Positions 55,301-63,846 are shown, counted from the first letter of the stretch. The stretch is 64,000 nucleotides of DNA from Blastococcus mobilis (GCF_900188025.1 NZ_FZNO01000001.1:186001-250000); one strand, 5' to 3'. The notes: a model not told the origin generated them from the sequence alone. A program made the numbers and translations.

Positions 55301-57897
55301 CGTCGGTCTCGGCCGACTACGAGCTGGAGGGCAGGCGGCTGCACCTGATCTGCCTGATGGCCGAGGCCGCTGCACTCCCCGACGCCCTCACGTCCCTGTC
55401 GGCAGCGGTCGCGGACGTCGACGACCCGTCGCACCTGCTCGTGGACCTCTACCTGTCCTGGCCGGACCGTCCCGCCGACGCCGACACCATGGCGGCGCAG
55501 CTGCACGAACGGCTGGCCGCTTTCCCGGCGCTGCAGAGCGTCCGTCGGGTGACGGTGACGGTCTCCACCCTCGACGGCGACGTGGAGGTGGTGACCTTCC
55601 GGCCGTCGGAGGGCGACTCGGAGCCGGGTGGTCTGGCCGAGGACCGGCTCATCCGGGGCCTGCACCCGCTGACCGGGCAGCGACTCAACCTGTGGCGGCT
55701 GAAGCACTTCGACGGGGTGCGGCTGCCGTCGGCCGAGGACACCTACCTGTTCCACCTCACCGGCAAGGAGAACCCGAACGACGAGCGGCTCGTCGCCATG
55801 GCGGAGATCCGCGACCTGACGCCGCTGCGGGACGAGGCCGGCGAGATCGTCACCCTCCCGACGCTGGAGCGGCAACTGACGGCCTGTCTCGACAGCCTGC
55901 GGCGGGGACAGTCGCAACGGAGGTCCCGGCGGCCGCTGCAGCACAACCGCATCTACCTGTATGCCTGGCCGTCCATCGAGCTCCCGCTGTCCGAGGTGGC
56001 GACCTTCGCGCAGACCGCCGCACCCCTGACGGTCGGCGCTGGTCTCGACCAGATCGTGCTGCTGGCGCGGCTGCAACAGGAGAGCGGCGCGCCCCAGGAC
56101 GTGGCGCTGCGCTTCTCCTACCGGCCGGGCACCGGTGTCGGCATGGAGGTGACCGAGCGGCCGACCGAACCGATGCGCCCGCTCGACGAGTACGCCGAGA
56201 AGGTGTTGAGCTCGCGGGCCCGCGGCGCCGTCTACCCCTACGAACTGACGCCGCTGCTCGCCGGTCCCGACGGGACGTTCGTCGAGTACGACCTGGACGA
56301 GCAGGGCCGGTTGGCACCGGTGCAGCGCGCCCCTGGTCACAACCAGGCGGGCATCGTCGTCGGGGTCGTGAGCACGCCGACGAAGCGCTATCCGGAGGGC
56401 ATGACCCGGGTGGTCCTCTTCGGCGACCCCACCAAGGCACTCGGCACCGTGGCCGAGCCCGAGTGCGCGCGCATCAACGCCGCACTGGACCTCGCCGAGG
56501 AGCGGGGGATCCCCGTCGAGTGGTTCGCGTTGTCCTCCGGGGCCCGCATCTCGATGGACAGCGGCACCGAGAACATGGACTGGGTGGCGCGCACACTGCG
56601 CCGGATCATCGAGTTCACCCAGGCCGGCGGGGAGATCAACGTCGTCGTCGCCGGGATCAACGTCGGTGCGCAGCCGTACTGGAACGCCGAGGCGACGATG
56701 CTCATGCACACCAAGGGCATCCTCGTCATGACGCCGGACAGCGCGATGGTGCTCACCGGCAAGCACTCCCTCGACTACTCCGGCGGTGTGTCGGCCGAGG
56801 ACAACTTCGGGATCGGGGGCTATGACCGCGTCATGGGTCCCAACGGCCAGGCGCAGTACTGGGCGCCGAACCTGACGGCAGCGACCGAACTGCTGGTGCG
56901 GCACTACGAGCACACCTACACCGCGCCCGGTGAGCGCTGGCCGCGGCCGGCCGACACGGACGATCCGCGCGACCGCGACGTCCGCACCTTCCCGCACAGC
57001 CACCCGTCGAGCGACTTCACCACGGTGGGCGACATCTTCTCCGCCGACGCCAACCCCGAGCGCAAGAAGCCGTTCGACATCCGCACGGTCATGCAGGCCG
57101 TCGCCGACCAGGATCACGAGGTCCTGGAGCGGTGGGCCGGGATGGCCGACGCCGACACGGCCGTCGTCTACGACGCCCACCTGGGCGGCCACCCGGTCGA
57201 GGTCATCGGCATCGAGTCCCGGCCGATCCCGCGCCGGGGCAGCTTCCCAGCCGACGGCCCGGACCAGTGGACGGCCGGCACGCTGTTCCCGCGCTCGTCG
57301 AAGAAGACCGCTCGGGCCATCAACGCGGCCAGCGGCAACCGGCCGCTGGTCGTGCTGGCCAACCTGTCCGGGTTCGACGGCTCACCGGAGTCGTTGCGGA
57401 ACCTGCAACTGGAGCTGGGCGCCGAGATCGGCCGGGCGATCACCAACTTCGACGGCCCGATCGTGTTCTGCGTCATCTCCCGCTACCACGGGGGCGCCTT
57501 CGTCGTCTTCGCCGGCGTCCTCAACGACAACATGGAGGTCCTGGCCGTCGAGGGCTCCTACGCGTCGGTCCTCGGCGGCGCCCCTGCTGCCGCCGTCGTC
57601 TTCACGCGCGAGGTCGACAAGCGCACCGCGGCCGACAGCCGGGTGCGTGACCTCGAGGCCGCGATCGCGTCGGCCCAGGGGGCCGAGCAGGCGCACCTGA
57701 GGGCCGAGCTGGCGAGCCTTCGCGCCACCGTCCGCTCGGAGAAGCTCGGCGAGGTCGCCGACGAGTTCGAGTCGATCCACGACATCGAGCGCGCCCGTCG
57801 CGTGGGCTCGGTGCACGCCATCATCCCCGCCGCCGAGCTGCGGCCCCGCCTCATCGCCGCCGTCGAGCGGGGGATGGAACGCGCCGGCCGGAGTTGA
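52390..57897 (+). CDS. Single-chain acyl-CoA (acetyl-CoA) carboxylase, eukaryote-like domain order
   Basis: An 1835-residue biotin enzyme with all activities in one chain. Biotin carboxylase covers about 1-450 (VINRGEPAVRLIRAV, KSRSGGGGRGIRIV, EVNTRLQVEHPVTEE). BCCP follows with biotinyl Lys618 in VLESMKMETAV (about 590-650). A ~600-residue central region resembles the ACC central domain. The carboxyltransferase comprises about 1270-1835 (LFGDPTKALGT, RISMDSGTENMDWV, GGVSAEDNFGIGGYD, NPLVVLANLSGFDGS as RPLVVLANLSGFDGS). This order is that of eukaryotic ACC and rare in bacteria, where the subunits are usually separate. The product, malonyl-CoA (or another acyl-malonyl-CoA), would feed the KAS III gene 35 bases downstream. 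GTG start at 52390. Confidence 0.88.
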   Translation: MFGRIAVINRGEPAVRLIRAVRELNAEHGGGTRVIALHTEAERRATFVRAADEAVVLRETGAGNPYLDHDELARALRTSRADAAWVGWGFVAEDPAFAELCADLGVVFIGPPPEAMRLLGAKIEAKVLAEQTGVPVAPWSGGPVDGLEDGRLHAAAIGYPLIVKSRSGGGGRGIRIVRSEGELGEALTRTQAEAERTFGDPVIFMERLVEGGRHVEVQVIADQHGTVWALGVRDCSVQRRNQKVLEESSSPALTPEQDRSLRESSVALVKAAGYVGAGTVEFLYQPDEKLFTFLEVNTRLQVEHPVTEETTGLDIVKLQLHVAEGGRLTGEPPAQSGHAVEARLNAEDAEQGFAPAPGRVELMRLPTGPGVRVDTGMGVADVIPPQYDSMIAKVIAWGRDRPEALARLRCALRETTVVLRGGTTTKSFLIDLLDRPEVVAGTADTGWLDRTGIDGGDRPVGQAWVALVQVAIDVSDQEEARERAAFLASARGGRPRAPHEAGRVLELGYRGQPYRLGVAKVGRDRYRVELDGRYVDVEMDRLSPLESRLTVGEDRFSVVSVEATGSHLVEVDGVTHRVSRDVGGLVRAPAPAVVVAVRASVGQEVEAGQTVVVLESMKMETAVRAPVAGRVREVLAGPNTQVDAGAALLRIEPAGDDVEEATGERAALPDDEDVQPRAARDAAVPLLGALQALIMGYDVSADYGRQLVAEYGTARRELPEDVPELLDAELAVLTTFADLCDLSRNRPASEEEEADQQVHSPREYFHAYLHSLDVEREALPESFRDRLARALTHYGVEDLEPGLALQEAVHRMFLAQQRVGDQLPAVLALLDRWLTAERPPTGSARADVAEVLDRLVVATQLRYPTVGDLARAVRYRFFEEPVLRQARQGVLDEAQRLLDELDAAGARGDTAESVARIEALVASPEPLIRLLAQRFRRPTPEPDPILEVLTRRYYRSRDLQNVRSFLLGGQSSVSADYELEGRRLHLICLMAEAAALPDALTSLSAAVADVDDPSHLLVDLYLSWPDRPADADTMAAQLHERLAAFPALQSVRRVTVTVSTLDGDVEVVTFRPSEGDSEPGGLAEDRLIRGLHPLTGQRLNLWRLKHFDGVRLPSAEDTYLFHLTGKENPNDERLVAMAEIRDLTPLRDEAGEIVTLPTLERQLTACLDSLRRGQSQRRSRRPLQHNRIYLYAWPSIELPLSEVATFAQTAAPLTVGAGLDQIVLLARLQQESGAPQDVALRFSYRPGTGVGMEVTERPTEPMRPLDEYAEKVLSSRARGAVYPYELTPLLAGPDGTFVEYDLDEQGRLAPVQRAPGHNQAGIVVGVVSTPTKRYPEGMTRVVLFGDPTKALGTVAEPECARINAALDLAEERGIPVEWFALSSGARISMDSGTENMDWVARTLRRIIEFTQAGGEINVVVAGINVGAQPYWNAEATMLMHTKGILVMTPDSAMVLTGKHSLDYSGGVSAEDNFGIGGYDRVMGPNGQAQYWAPNLTAATELLVRHYEHTYTAPGERWPRPADTDDPRDRDVRTFPHSHPSSDFTTVGDIFSADANPERKKPFDIRTVMQAVADQDHEVLERWAGMADADTAVVYDAHLGGHPVEVIGIESRPIPRRGSFPADGPDQWTAGTLFPRSSKKTARAINAASGNRPLVVLANLSGFDGSPESLRNLQLELGAEIGRAITNFDGPIVFCVISRYHGGAFVVFAGVLNDNMEVLAVEGSYASVLGGAPAAAVVFTREVDKRTAADSRVRDLEAAIASAQGAEQAHLRAELASLRATVRSEKLGEVADEFESIHDIERARRVGSVHAIIPAAELRPRLIAAVERGMERAGRS

Positions 57898-57932
57898 CCC
57901 GAGTCGTCCCTGTCGGACCGAAAGGACTTTCC

Positions 57933-59897
57933 GTGAACGCCTTCGTCCTGAACCGCCACGGTCATCTGGTGTTCCCCTCGAACATCATGCCCGAGCTGGA
58001 CTTCTCCACCATGGAGACCCTGGAACAGCTCGACAGCGTCATCCGCCGGGACTTCGAGACGAAGGCCCCGAGCGGCACGGACATCCTCGAGCGGGTCCGG
58101 ACGGGCGCCTACGAGACCCGCTACGACCTGATGCGTGACGTGGCGCTCAACCTGTTCTGGGCCAACCGTTTCTCGATCACCATGTACGACAAGCGGCCGA
58201 CCCGCTGGGCCGACGTCCCGCGAACCCGCCCCGATGTGTTCCTGCCGGTCCTGGAGCCCTGGGAGGACGGCGAGGCCAAGGTCACCGGTGTCCAGCAGGC
58301 CTATCCGCAGCTCCCGGCGCGGTGGAACGAGAGCTGCGAGGACCGCATCTTCGACATCCTGTTCGACGTCTTCGCCAACCGGCGGCACCACGCGTCGACG
58401 CTGCCGGCGCTCAAGCCGACCGTCGCGGAGTTCCTGCAGCAGCCGGGGAACCTCACCTTCCGGTTGCCGGACTACGACGCGGACTACCCGGTCTACGACT
58501 ACACCGACATCCTCGACGTCTCCGAGGACGTGCCGGAGCTCGAGGCGCTGCACCGCTGGGCGATGGTCCTGCACAACCAGTACCCCTGGGACCGGTCGAA
58601 GGTGGAGCTGGCGGAGGTCGGCGACCTCAAGGACGACGACTACGTGGTCGCCTTCCACCCACGGGACAAGGAGGTGCGGGCCTTCCTGCGCCGGCTGCGG
58701 GTCGGTGCCCAGCCCCGGCACGCCGCCGCGCCGCGGGAGTCCCGGCCGCCGGTGCGGCCGTACCCCGAGCTGGACGTGCGGCAACGCTTCTCGGTGCAGC
58801 CGCGGATCGAGGCACTGGCCGCGGTGCACGGCGACCAGGTGTGCAGCAACGACGACCTGATCCGCAACACGGCCTACAACTGGTCGCCCATGAGCGCCGA
58901 CGAGATCGCGTCGAAGACCGGCATCGAGCAGCGCGAGTACAGCACGCTCCCGGTGGAGGAGCTCGCCCTGCAGGCCGCCGAGGCGGCGCTGGACAAGGCG
59001 GGCCGGCAGCCGGAGGAGATCGGGGGCGTCCTGGTCTGCACCTGCACCACGTCCCGGCTCATCCCGTCGCTGGCCACCTACCTCTGCGGGCAGCTCGGGA
59101 TGCACCAGGTCTACGCCGCCTACGACATCATCGCCGCCTGCGCGGGCATGCCCTACGGCGTCGCCGACGCCGTGCGGATGCTGCAGGAGGTCGAGCGGCC
59201 GGTCCTCGTGGTCTGCGTCGAGAAGTTCTCCGACAAGATCGGCAACGTCCGCACCTCGCGGATGATCTTCGGCGACGGCGCGGCGGCGCTGGTCGTCGGC
59301 CCGGCACCCGAGGGCGCCGACGGCGACATCGACTACATGAAGACCTACGCCAGCGGCCCGGCCAGCGAGGTGAACTCGATCCTCTGGCCCAACCCCGAGT
59401 TCGACAACAACATCACGGTGTTCGGTCCCCAGGTGAAGGCGCTGGCCGGCCGTTACCTCGCCCAGATGATCGACGAGCTCGGGAAGCTGCCCGCCCCGGA
59501 AGGCCGGGACGGGTCGCTGATGGACGCCATCGACCTGATCGTGCCGCACCAGGCGAACAAGACGATGGTGATCCAGCTGGCCGAACGCGCCGGGCTGACC
59601 GCCGATCAGCTGTACTTCAACATCGAGCAGGTGGGCAACACCTCGTCGGCGAGCATCCCGCTGGCCATCCACGACGCCGTGCGCGACGGGGTGATCACCG
59701 AGCCGCTGCGGGTCTTCGCGCCGGGCTTCGGGGCGGGCGCCGTGGCCGGGTACACCGTGATGCGGGTCGACCCCGCGGTGGTCGCCGTCCAGGCGGCGCC
59801 CGCTCCGCACGAGGCCGGGACGACGGAGGCTCCCATGCCGGCGCCGACCGAGGAGCCGACGCCGGCCTCGGAGGAGATGCGGGAGGCCTTCGGCTGA
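57933..59897 (+). CDS. KAS III-type condensing enzyme with extra ~290-residue N-terminal domain
   Basis: A 654-residue protein. Residues about 300-635 are a FabH/KAS III-type thiolase-fold enzyme with the triad Cys403 (IIAACAGMPYG), His539 (VPHQANK) and Asn569 (QVGNTSSASIP), the spacing of FabH. The N-terminal 290 residues have no similarity I recognise and no signal peptide; they are rich in aromatic and acidic residues (DYDADYPVYDYTDILD). FabH condenses acetyl-CoA with malonyl-ACP, while NphT7-type members use malonyl-CoA and give acetoacetyl-CoA. Given the carboxylase, PhaB and PhaC around it, the latter use is favoured. GTG start has CGAAAGGAC upstream. A Pro/Ala/Glu-rich tail ends the protein. 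Confidence 0.87.
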   Translation: MNAFVLNRHGHLVFPSNIMPELDFSTMETLEQLDSVIRRDFETKAPSGTDILERVRTGAYETRYDLMRDVALNLFWANRFSITMYDKRPTRWADVPRTRPDVFLPVLEPWEDGEAKVTGVQQAYPQLPARWNESCEDRIFDILFDVFANRRHHASTLPALKPTVAEFLQQPGNLTFRLPDYDADYPVYDYTDILDVSEDVPELEALHRWAMVLHNQYPWDRSKVELAEVGDLKDDDYVVAFHPRDKEVRAFLRRLRVGAQPRHAAAPRESRPPVRPYPELDVRQRFSVQPRIEALAAVHGDQVCSNDDLIRNTAYNWSPMSADEIASKTGIEQREYSTLPVEELALQAAEAALDKAGRQPEEIGGVLVCTCTTSRLIPSLATYLCGQLGMHQVYAAYDIIAACAGMPYGVADAVRMLQEVERPVLVVCVEKFSDKIGNVRTSRMIFGDGAAALVVGPAPEGADGDIDYMKTYASGPASEVNSILWPNPEFDNNITVFGPQVKALAGRYLAQMIDELGKLPAPEGRDGSLMDAIDLIVPHQANKTMVIQLAERAGLTADQLYFNIEQVGNTSSASIPLAIHDAVRDGVITEPLRVFAPGFGAGAVAGYTVMRVDPAVVAVQAAPAPHEAGTTEAPMPAPTEEPTPASEEMREAFG

Positions 59898-59908
59898 GCC
59901 GCCGGCCG

Positions 59909-59937
59909 CCCTCCCCGCCCGCGATGGGCGGGGAGGG
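59909..59937. terminator. Bidirectional terminator between the KAS III and phaC genes
   Basis: A 12-base perfect stem (59909-59920 with 59926-59937, around CCCTCCCCGCCC) and a 5-base loop, between two convergent genes (stops at 59897 and 59945). It can serve both strands, with no T-run. Confidence 0.7.
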
Positions 59938-59944
59938 CTCGGGC

Positions 59945-61693
59945 TCAGCCGGCCCCGGGCCGGCGGTCGCGCACGTAGGAGCCGGGCGCCGGCTCCAGCG
60001 GTGGGTGCGCGGAGCTGCCCGATGCGGTGGGCGCCGGCACCTCGTCGCCCGAACGTTCGAGCATCCACTCGGCCCAGGGCTCCCACCAGCTGCCGGTGTG
60101 CTGCTCGGCCGAGGCGCGCCAGGCGTGCGGGTCCGGTCCGGGTTCGCCGCCCGTCCAGTAGCTGGCCTTGGGATTGCCCGGGGGATTGACCAGGCTCTGG
60201 ATGTGACCGCTGTGGCTCAGCACGAACGTGGTGGGCCCGGAGAGCAGCTGCGTCGTCCGATAGCACCCGTCCCACGGGGTGATGTGGTCGGTGACACCAC
60301 CGGTGACGAACGTGGGCAGCGTGATCCGGCTCAGGTGGACCGGGGTCCCCAGCACCCGCAGCGCCCCGGGGCGGACCAGGGCGTTCTTGCCGAAGATCTC
60401 GAGGAACTGCTCGTGCAGCCGGGCCGGCAGGTTCGTGCCGTCCGCGTTCCACGCGAGGATGTCGAACGCGGGCGGGTCCTCACCCATGAGCCATTCGCTG
60501 ACCAGGTAGTTGAAGATGAGGTCGTCGGGTCGCATCCAGGTGAACATCGACCCCATCTGCCGGGCGGTGATCACCCCGCCCCGACGTGAGTTGCGTCGTG
60601 CCACGTCGAGCAGGCGGGGAGCGGAGAACGCGCCGAGCGGCGCCCGGCTCGAGAAGTCGAGCAGGGTCACCGCGTAGCCGGCGGCGGACACGCGGTCGTC
60701 GCCGGTGGCGGCGAGGTGGTTGAGGGCCGTCGTCATGATCTGACCGCCGGCGCAGAAGCCGATCGTGGTGGCGTCGGGGGAGCCGGTGACCTCCCGCGCG
60801 ACGTCGACCGCGGTCAGGACGCCGCCGGCGTAGGTGTCCAGGTTCCAGTCCGCCTGCTCCTTGGTCGGGTTCCGCCAGCTGACCATGAAGACCTGGAGGC
60901 CCCGGCTGACCGCGTACTCGACGAAGCTCCGTCCCGGGGCCAGATCGAGGAAGTAGAAGCGCCCGATCGGGGGCGGCACGATGACCAGGGGCCGTTGGCG
61001 CACGCGCGCCGTGGACGGCGTGTACTGGATGACCTCGATGACTTCGTCACGGTGGACCACGGCCCCGGGGCTGACTCCGAGGTCCTTGCCCACGGTGAAT
61101 GCGCTGCGGTCGACCTGGGTGGGCAGCCCGCCGTTGTGCCGGATGTCGTGGAGCATGTGGCGCAGCCCGCGGACGACGCTGCGCCCGCCGGTGTCGAAGG
61201 CTCGCTTCAGCGCCGCCGGGTTGCCGAGGAGGGTGTTGGTGGGGGCCATCGCGCTGATGTAGGCGTTGAGGACGAAGCGTGCCTGCTCCACCTCGCGCCA
61301 GTCGGGGCCACCGGTCTCGTAGTCGTCGACGAGACGAGTCAGTGAGTCCGACAGTGCCAGGTAGTACTGCGCCAGGCGCCGGTAGGCCGGGTTCTGCGAC
61401 CAGGCGGGATCGGCGAACCGCTTGTCCTTCGGCGAGGGAGCGATCTCGTCGGTGCCGCGGAGGATGCGCACGGTGTCGCGCCCCAGGCGTGCCGCCTCGC
61501 GTGCCAGCGGTCTGGGCCGGGCGAAGGTGGCGAACAGTCCGCGGACGATCCCTCGGGATGTGGGCAGGGCGATCGGTTCGCCACTCTCCACGGAGGCGAG
61601 CGCTTCGGATTCGGTCTGCGGTGCCGGATCCTCCGCGGTACGCCTGCGGTGATCGGTCGAGGTCCGGCTCGGCACGGTCGTCGTGGTCGACAC
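59945..61693 (-). CDS. phaC: Polyhydroxyalkanoate synthase (class I type)
   Basis: A 582-residue alpha/beta-hydrolase-fold polymerase that joins (R)-3-hydroxyacyl-CoA into PHA granules. The lipase-like box is GFCAGG with nucleophile Cys314, followed by Asp469 in TDHITPWDG and His497 in SHSGHIQS. DPAWSQNPAYRRLAQ and the NPTKEQADW segment are typical of PhaC, and the length fits class I without a PhaE/PhaR subunit. The GTG at 61693 has AAGGGGGA just before. It converges on the KAS III gene with a bidirectional terminator between them. PhaB is in the facing operon, so the polymer route is all here except a thiolase. Confidence 0.92.
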   Translation of the reverse strand: MSTTTTVPSRTSTDHRRRTAEDPAPQTESEALASVESGEPIALPTSRGIVRGLFATFARPRPLAREAARLGRDTVRILRGTDEIAPSPKDKRFADPAWSQNPAYRRLAQYYLALSDSLTRLVDDYETGGPDWREVEQARFVLNAYISAMAPTNTLLGNPAALKRAFDTGGRSVVRGLRHMLHDIRHNGGLPTQVDRSAFTVGKDLGVSPGAVVHRDEVIEVIQYTPSTARVRQRPLVIVPPPIGRFYFLDLAPGRSFVEYAVSRGLQVFMVSWRNPTKEQADWNLDTYAGGVLTAVDVAREVTGSPDATTIGFCAGGQIMTTALNHLAATGDDRVSAAGYAVTLLDFSSRAPLGAFSAPRLLDVARRNSRRGGVITARQMGSMFTWMRPDDLIFNYLVSEWLMGEDPPAFDILAWNADGTNLPARLHEQFLEIFGKNALVRPGALRVLGTPVHLSRITLPTFVTGGVTDHITPWDGCYRTTQLLSGPTTFVLSHSGHIQSLVNPPGNPKASYWTGGEPGPDPHAWRASAEQHTGSWWEPWAEWMLERSGDEVPAPTASGSSAHPPLEPAPGSYVRDRRPGAG

Positions 61694-61714
61694 GGGTCCC
61701 CCTTGTGACGTGGG

Positions 61715-62091
61715 TCACTGGACTCGACGACGGTAACCGCCCGCGGCGGTCCTGTGCGTTCTTCGGGCGCGGCCGGGGTAGCGGGGGTGCGGCCCGTCGG
61801 GAGCGGCGCCCGGCCAGGCACGGGCCGGTGCCCTCACCCACGCCCTTGGTCGTGTAGCAGGGGTCGAAGGCGTGTTCCTGGGTCTCCGGCGACATCCCGT
61901 CGCCGGTGTCGGCGATCTCCAGGACCACCGTGCCCCGGTCGACGTGCGTCGAGACGCGGAGCGTCCCGCGGCCGTCCATCGCATCGAGGGGCGTTGTCGA
62001 TGAGGTTGGTCCACACGTGCACGCCGGGACCGCGGTGAGGTGAGGTCCGCTGAGCCACTGCTGCGTGCTGAATGACGGACGTGGCCGACAC
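61715..62091 (-). pseudogene. Remnant of a histidine-kinase ATPase domain, frameshifted
   Basis: The minus strand reads HVWTNLIDNA (N-box of a HATPase domain), then after a one-base insertion (near 61990, CCC for CC) continues in another frame as LDAMDGRGTLRVSTHVDRG, VLEIADTGDGMSPETQEHAF and YTTKGVGEGTG. Typical kinases then continue GLGL, which is missing: the frame goes on into unrelated sequence. No dimerisation or sensor part is found upstream. It is a decayed fragment of a sensor kinase. Confidence 0.75.
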
Positions 62092-62290
62092 GCCGTGCCG
62101 GCCGGCGTCACCGTCACCGTCACCGGCTCCGGGGACCGGCAGGCGTCGAGGGATGGTGGCGCCATCGAAGCACGATCCGGACGGCGGGACGGCTGTCTCG
62201 CGCGCGGGTGCGGCGTCCGGCCCCTGCTCGCGCCGGTCGCAACCACGGCCGGGACGACGGGGCAGGTTGTCGCAGTGGCACCCGCACCCG
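62092..62290. other. Unassigned DNA between the kinase remnant and zwf
   Basis: No gene is supported. GTCACC occurs three times in tandem near 62107. I see no terminator of clear strength. Confidence 0.35.
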
Positions 62291-63781
62291 TCAGGCCGAG
62301 TGGCGCCAGCTCCGACCGTCCCGGGCGATCAGCGAGCCCGCCTCCGGAGGGCCCCACGTGGCCGCCTGGTACAGCGGGATGGGCCGCGCGTCGCCGGCCC
62401 AGTACCGCATCACCGGGTCGACGATTCGCCAGGAGCGGCCGACCTCGTCGGCGCGGATGAAGAGCGTCGGGTCGCCGATCAGTGCGTCCAGGATGACCCG
62501 CTCGTAGGCGTCCGGGGACTGCTCCTCGAAGCTCTCGTACGAGAAGTCCATGGACGCCTTCTGCACCCGGAAGGCGTGCCCGGGCACCTTCGCCCCGAAC
62601 CGGAGGCTCAGCCCCTCGTCGGGCTGCACGCGCACGATCAGGGCGTCGGGCTCCAGCCGCTCCGCCGTACCGGGGAACAGCGGAAGCTGCGGGGGGCGGC
62701 GGAACTCCATGGCGACCTCGGTGAGCCGCGCGGGCAGCCGCTTGCCGGTACGCACGTAGACGGGTACGCCCGTCCAGCGCCAGTTCTGGACCTCGAGTCG
62801 CATCGCCACGAAGGTCTCGGTTGAGCTCAGCGGGTCGACACCCGGCTCGTCCCGGTACCCGGGCATGAGGTCTTCGCGGGTGCCCCCGCGCGTGTACTGC
62901 CCGCGGACCGCGTTCGCCGCGATCTCCGCCTCCTCGTCCAACGGCCGGATGGCGCGCAGCAGCTTCACCTTCTCGTCGCGGATCGCCTCCGGGTGGAAGG
63001 AGGTGGGCGGTTCCATGAGGAAGAGCGAGAGCACCTGCAGGACGTGGTTCTGGACGATGTCGCGCATCGCGCCGGTGGTCTCGTAGAAGCCTCCCCGCTC
63101 GCCGACGCCCAGGGTCTCGGCCACCGTGATCTGCACGTTGTCGACCCATGTCCGGTTCCAGATCGGCTCGAAGATCGAGTTCGCGAAGCGCAGCGCGAGC
63201 AGGTTCTGCACCGTCTCCTTCGCCAGGTAGTGGTCGATCCGGAAGATCTGCTCCTCGACGAACGCCGAGGAGAGGTCCGCGTAGAGCTCTCGGGCGCTGG
63301 CCTCGTCCCAGCCGAACGGCTTCTCGACGACGACGCGGACGAAGCTGTCACCGTCCGGCACGGACAATCCGGCCTTGCCCAGGCTCACCGCGATCGGACC
63401 GAACAGGCGGGGTGGTGTGGCGAAGTAGTAGACCCGGTTGCCCGCGGTCCCGTGCCGGGAATCGCTCTCGGCCAGGACGTCGGCCAGCCGCTGGTAGGTG
63501 GCCGGATCGTCGTAGCCACCGCTGACGTACCGGGCCGTCGCCGTCAGGTCCTTCCATCGCGGGTGACCCTCACCGGACACGCTGCGACGGCAGCGGTCCG
63601 CGAACTCGTCGTCGGTCATGGGCGTGCGGGCGACGCCGATCAGCGCCACCTCCGGCGGGAGGGCCCCGTAGCCCGCCAGCCGCGCGAGAGCGGGCAGGAG
63701 CTTGCGTTCGGTGAGGTCCCCGGAGGCGCCGAAGATGACCAGGGCACACGGCGGGGAGCGACGACCCGCGTCCACGTTCAT
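62291..63781 (-). CDS. zwf: Glucose-6-phosphate dehydrogenase
   Basis: Oxidises glucose-6-phosphate to 6-phosphogluconolactone and makes NADPH, the first oxidative pentose-phosphate step. The 496-residue protein has the nucleotide-binding GASGDLTERKLLPAL near residue 17, VVVEKPFGWDEASA, and the substrate-binding RIDHYLAKETVQNLL with the catalytic His. NADPH is also what PhaB would use, and the gene is transcribed toward phaC, with the kinase remnant in between. The ATG at 63781 gives the usual N terminus; a second start at 63850 overlaps the upstream stop as ATGA but adds 23 Arg-rich residues, so I leave it as the alternative. Confidence 0.94.
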   Translation of the reverse strand: MNVDAGRRSPPCALVIFGASGDLTERKLLPALARLAGYGALPPEVALIGVARTPMTDDEFADRCRRSVSGEGHPRWKDLTATARYVSGGYDDPATYQRLADVLAESDSRHGTAGNRVYYFATPPRLFGPIAVSLGKAGLSVPDGDSFVRVVVEKPFGWDEASARELYADLSSAFVEEQIFRIDHYLAKETVQNLLALRFANSIFEPIWNRTWVDNVQITVAETLGVGERGGFYETTGAMRDIVQNHVLQVLSLFLMEPPTSFHPEAIRDEKVKLLRAIRPLDEEAEIAANAVRGQYTRGGTREDLMPGYRDEPGVDPLSSTETFVAMRLEVQNWRWTGVPVYVRTGKRLPARLTEVAMEFRRPPQLPLFPGTAERLEPDALIVRVQPDEGLSLRFGAKVPGHAFRVQKASMDFSYESFEEQSPDAYERVILDALIGDPTLFIRADEVGRSWRIVDPVMRYWAGDARPIPLYQAATWGPPEAGSLIARDGRSWRHSA

Positions 63782-63846
63782 GTCCGGAAAGCATGCCCGT
63801 GTCGACCGACCACGGACAGGTGCCCGGCCCCGTGCTCCTGCCCCGG

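Noticed and set aside
54124-57192. 1022-residue minus-strand frame opposite the carboxylase
   Set aside because: Val/His/Gly-rich shadow translation without domains.
57558-60452. 964-residue minus-strand frame over the KAS III gene
   Set aside because: Shadow of the condensing-enzyme gene; no protein-like features.
61047-63149. 700-residue minus-strand frame spanning phaC, the kinase remnant and zwf
   Set aside because: Crosses three loci in the wrong frame; only the short kinase-like piece is meaningful and it is reported as a pseudogene.
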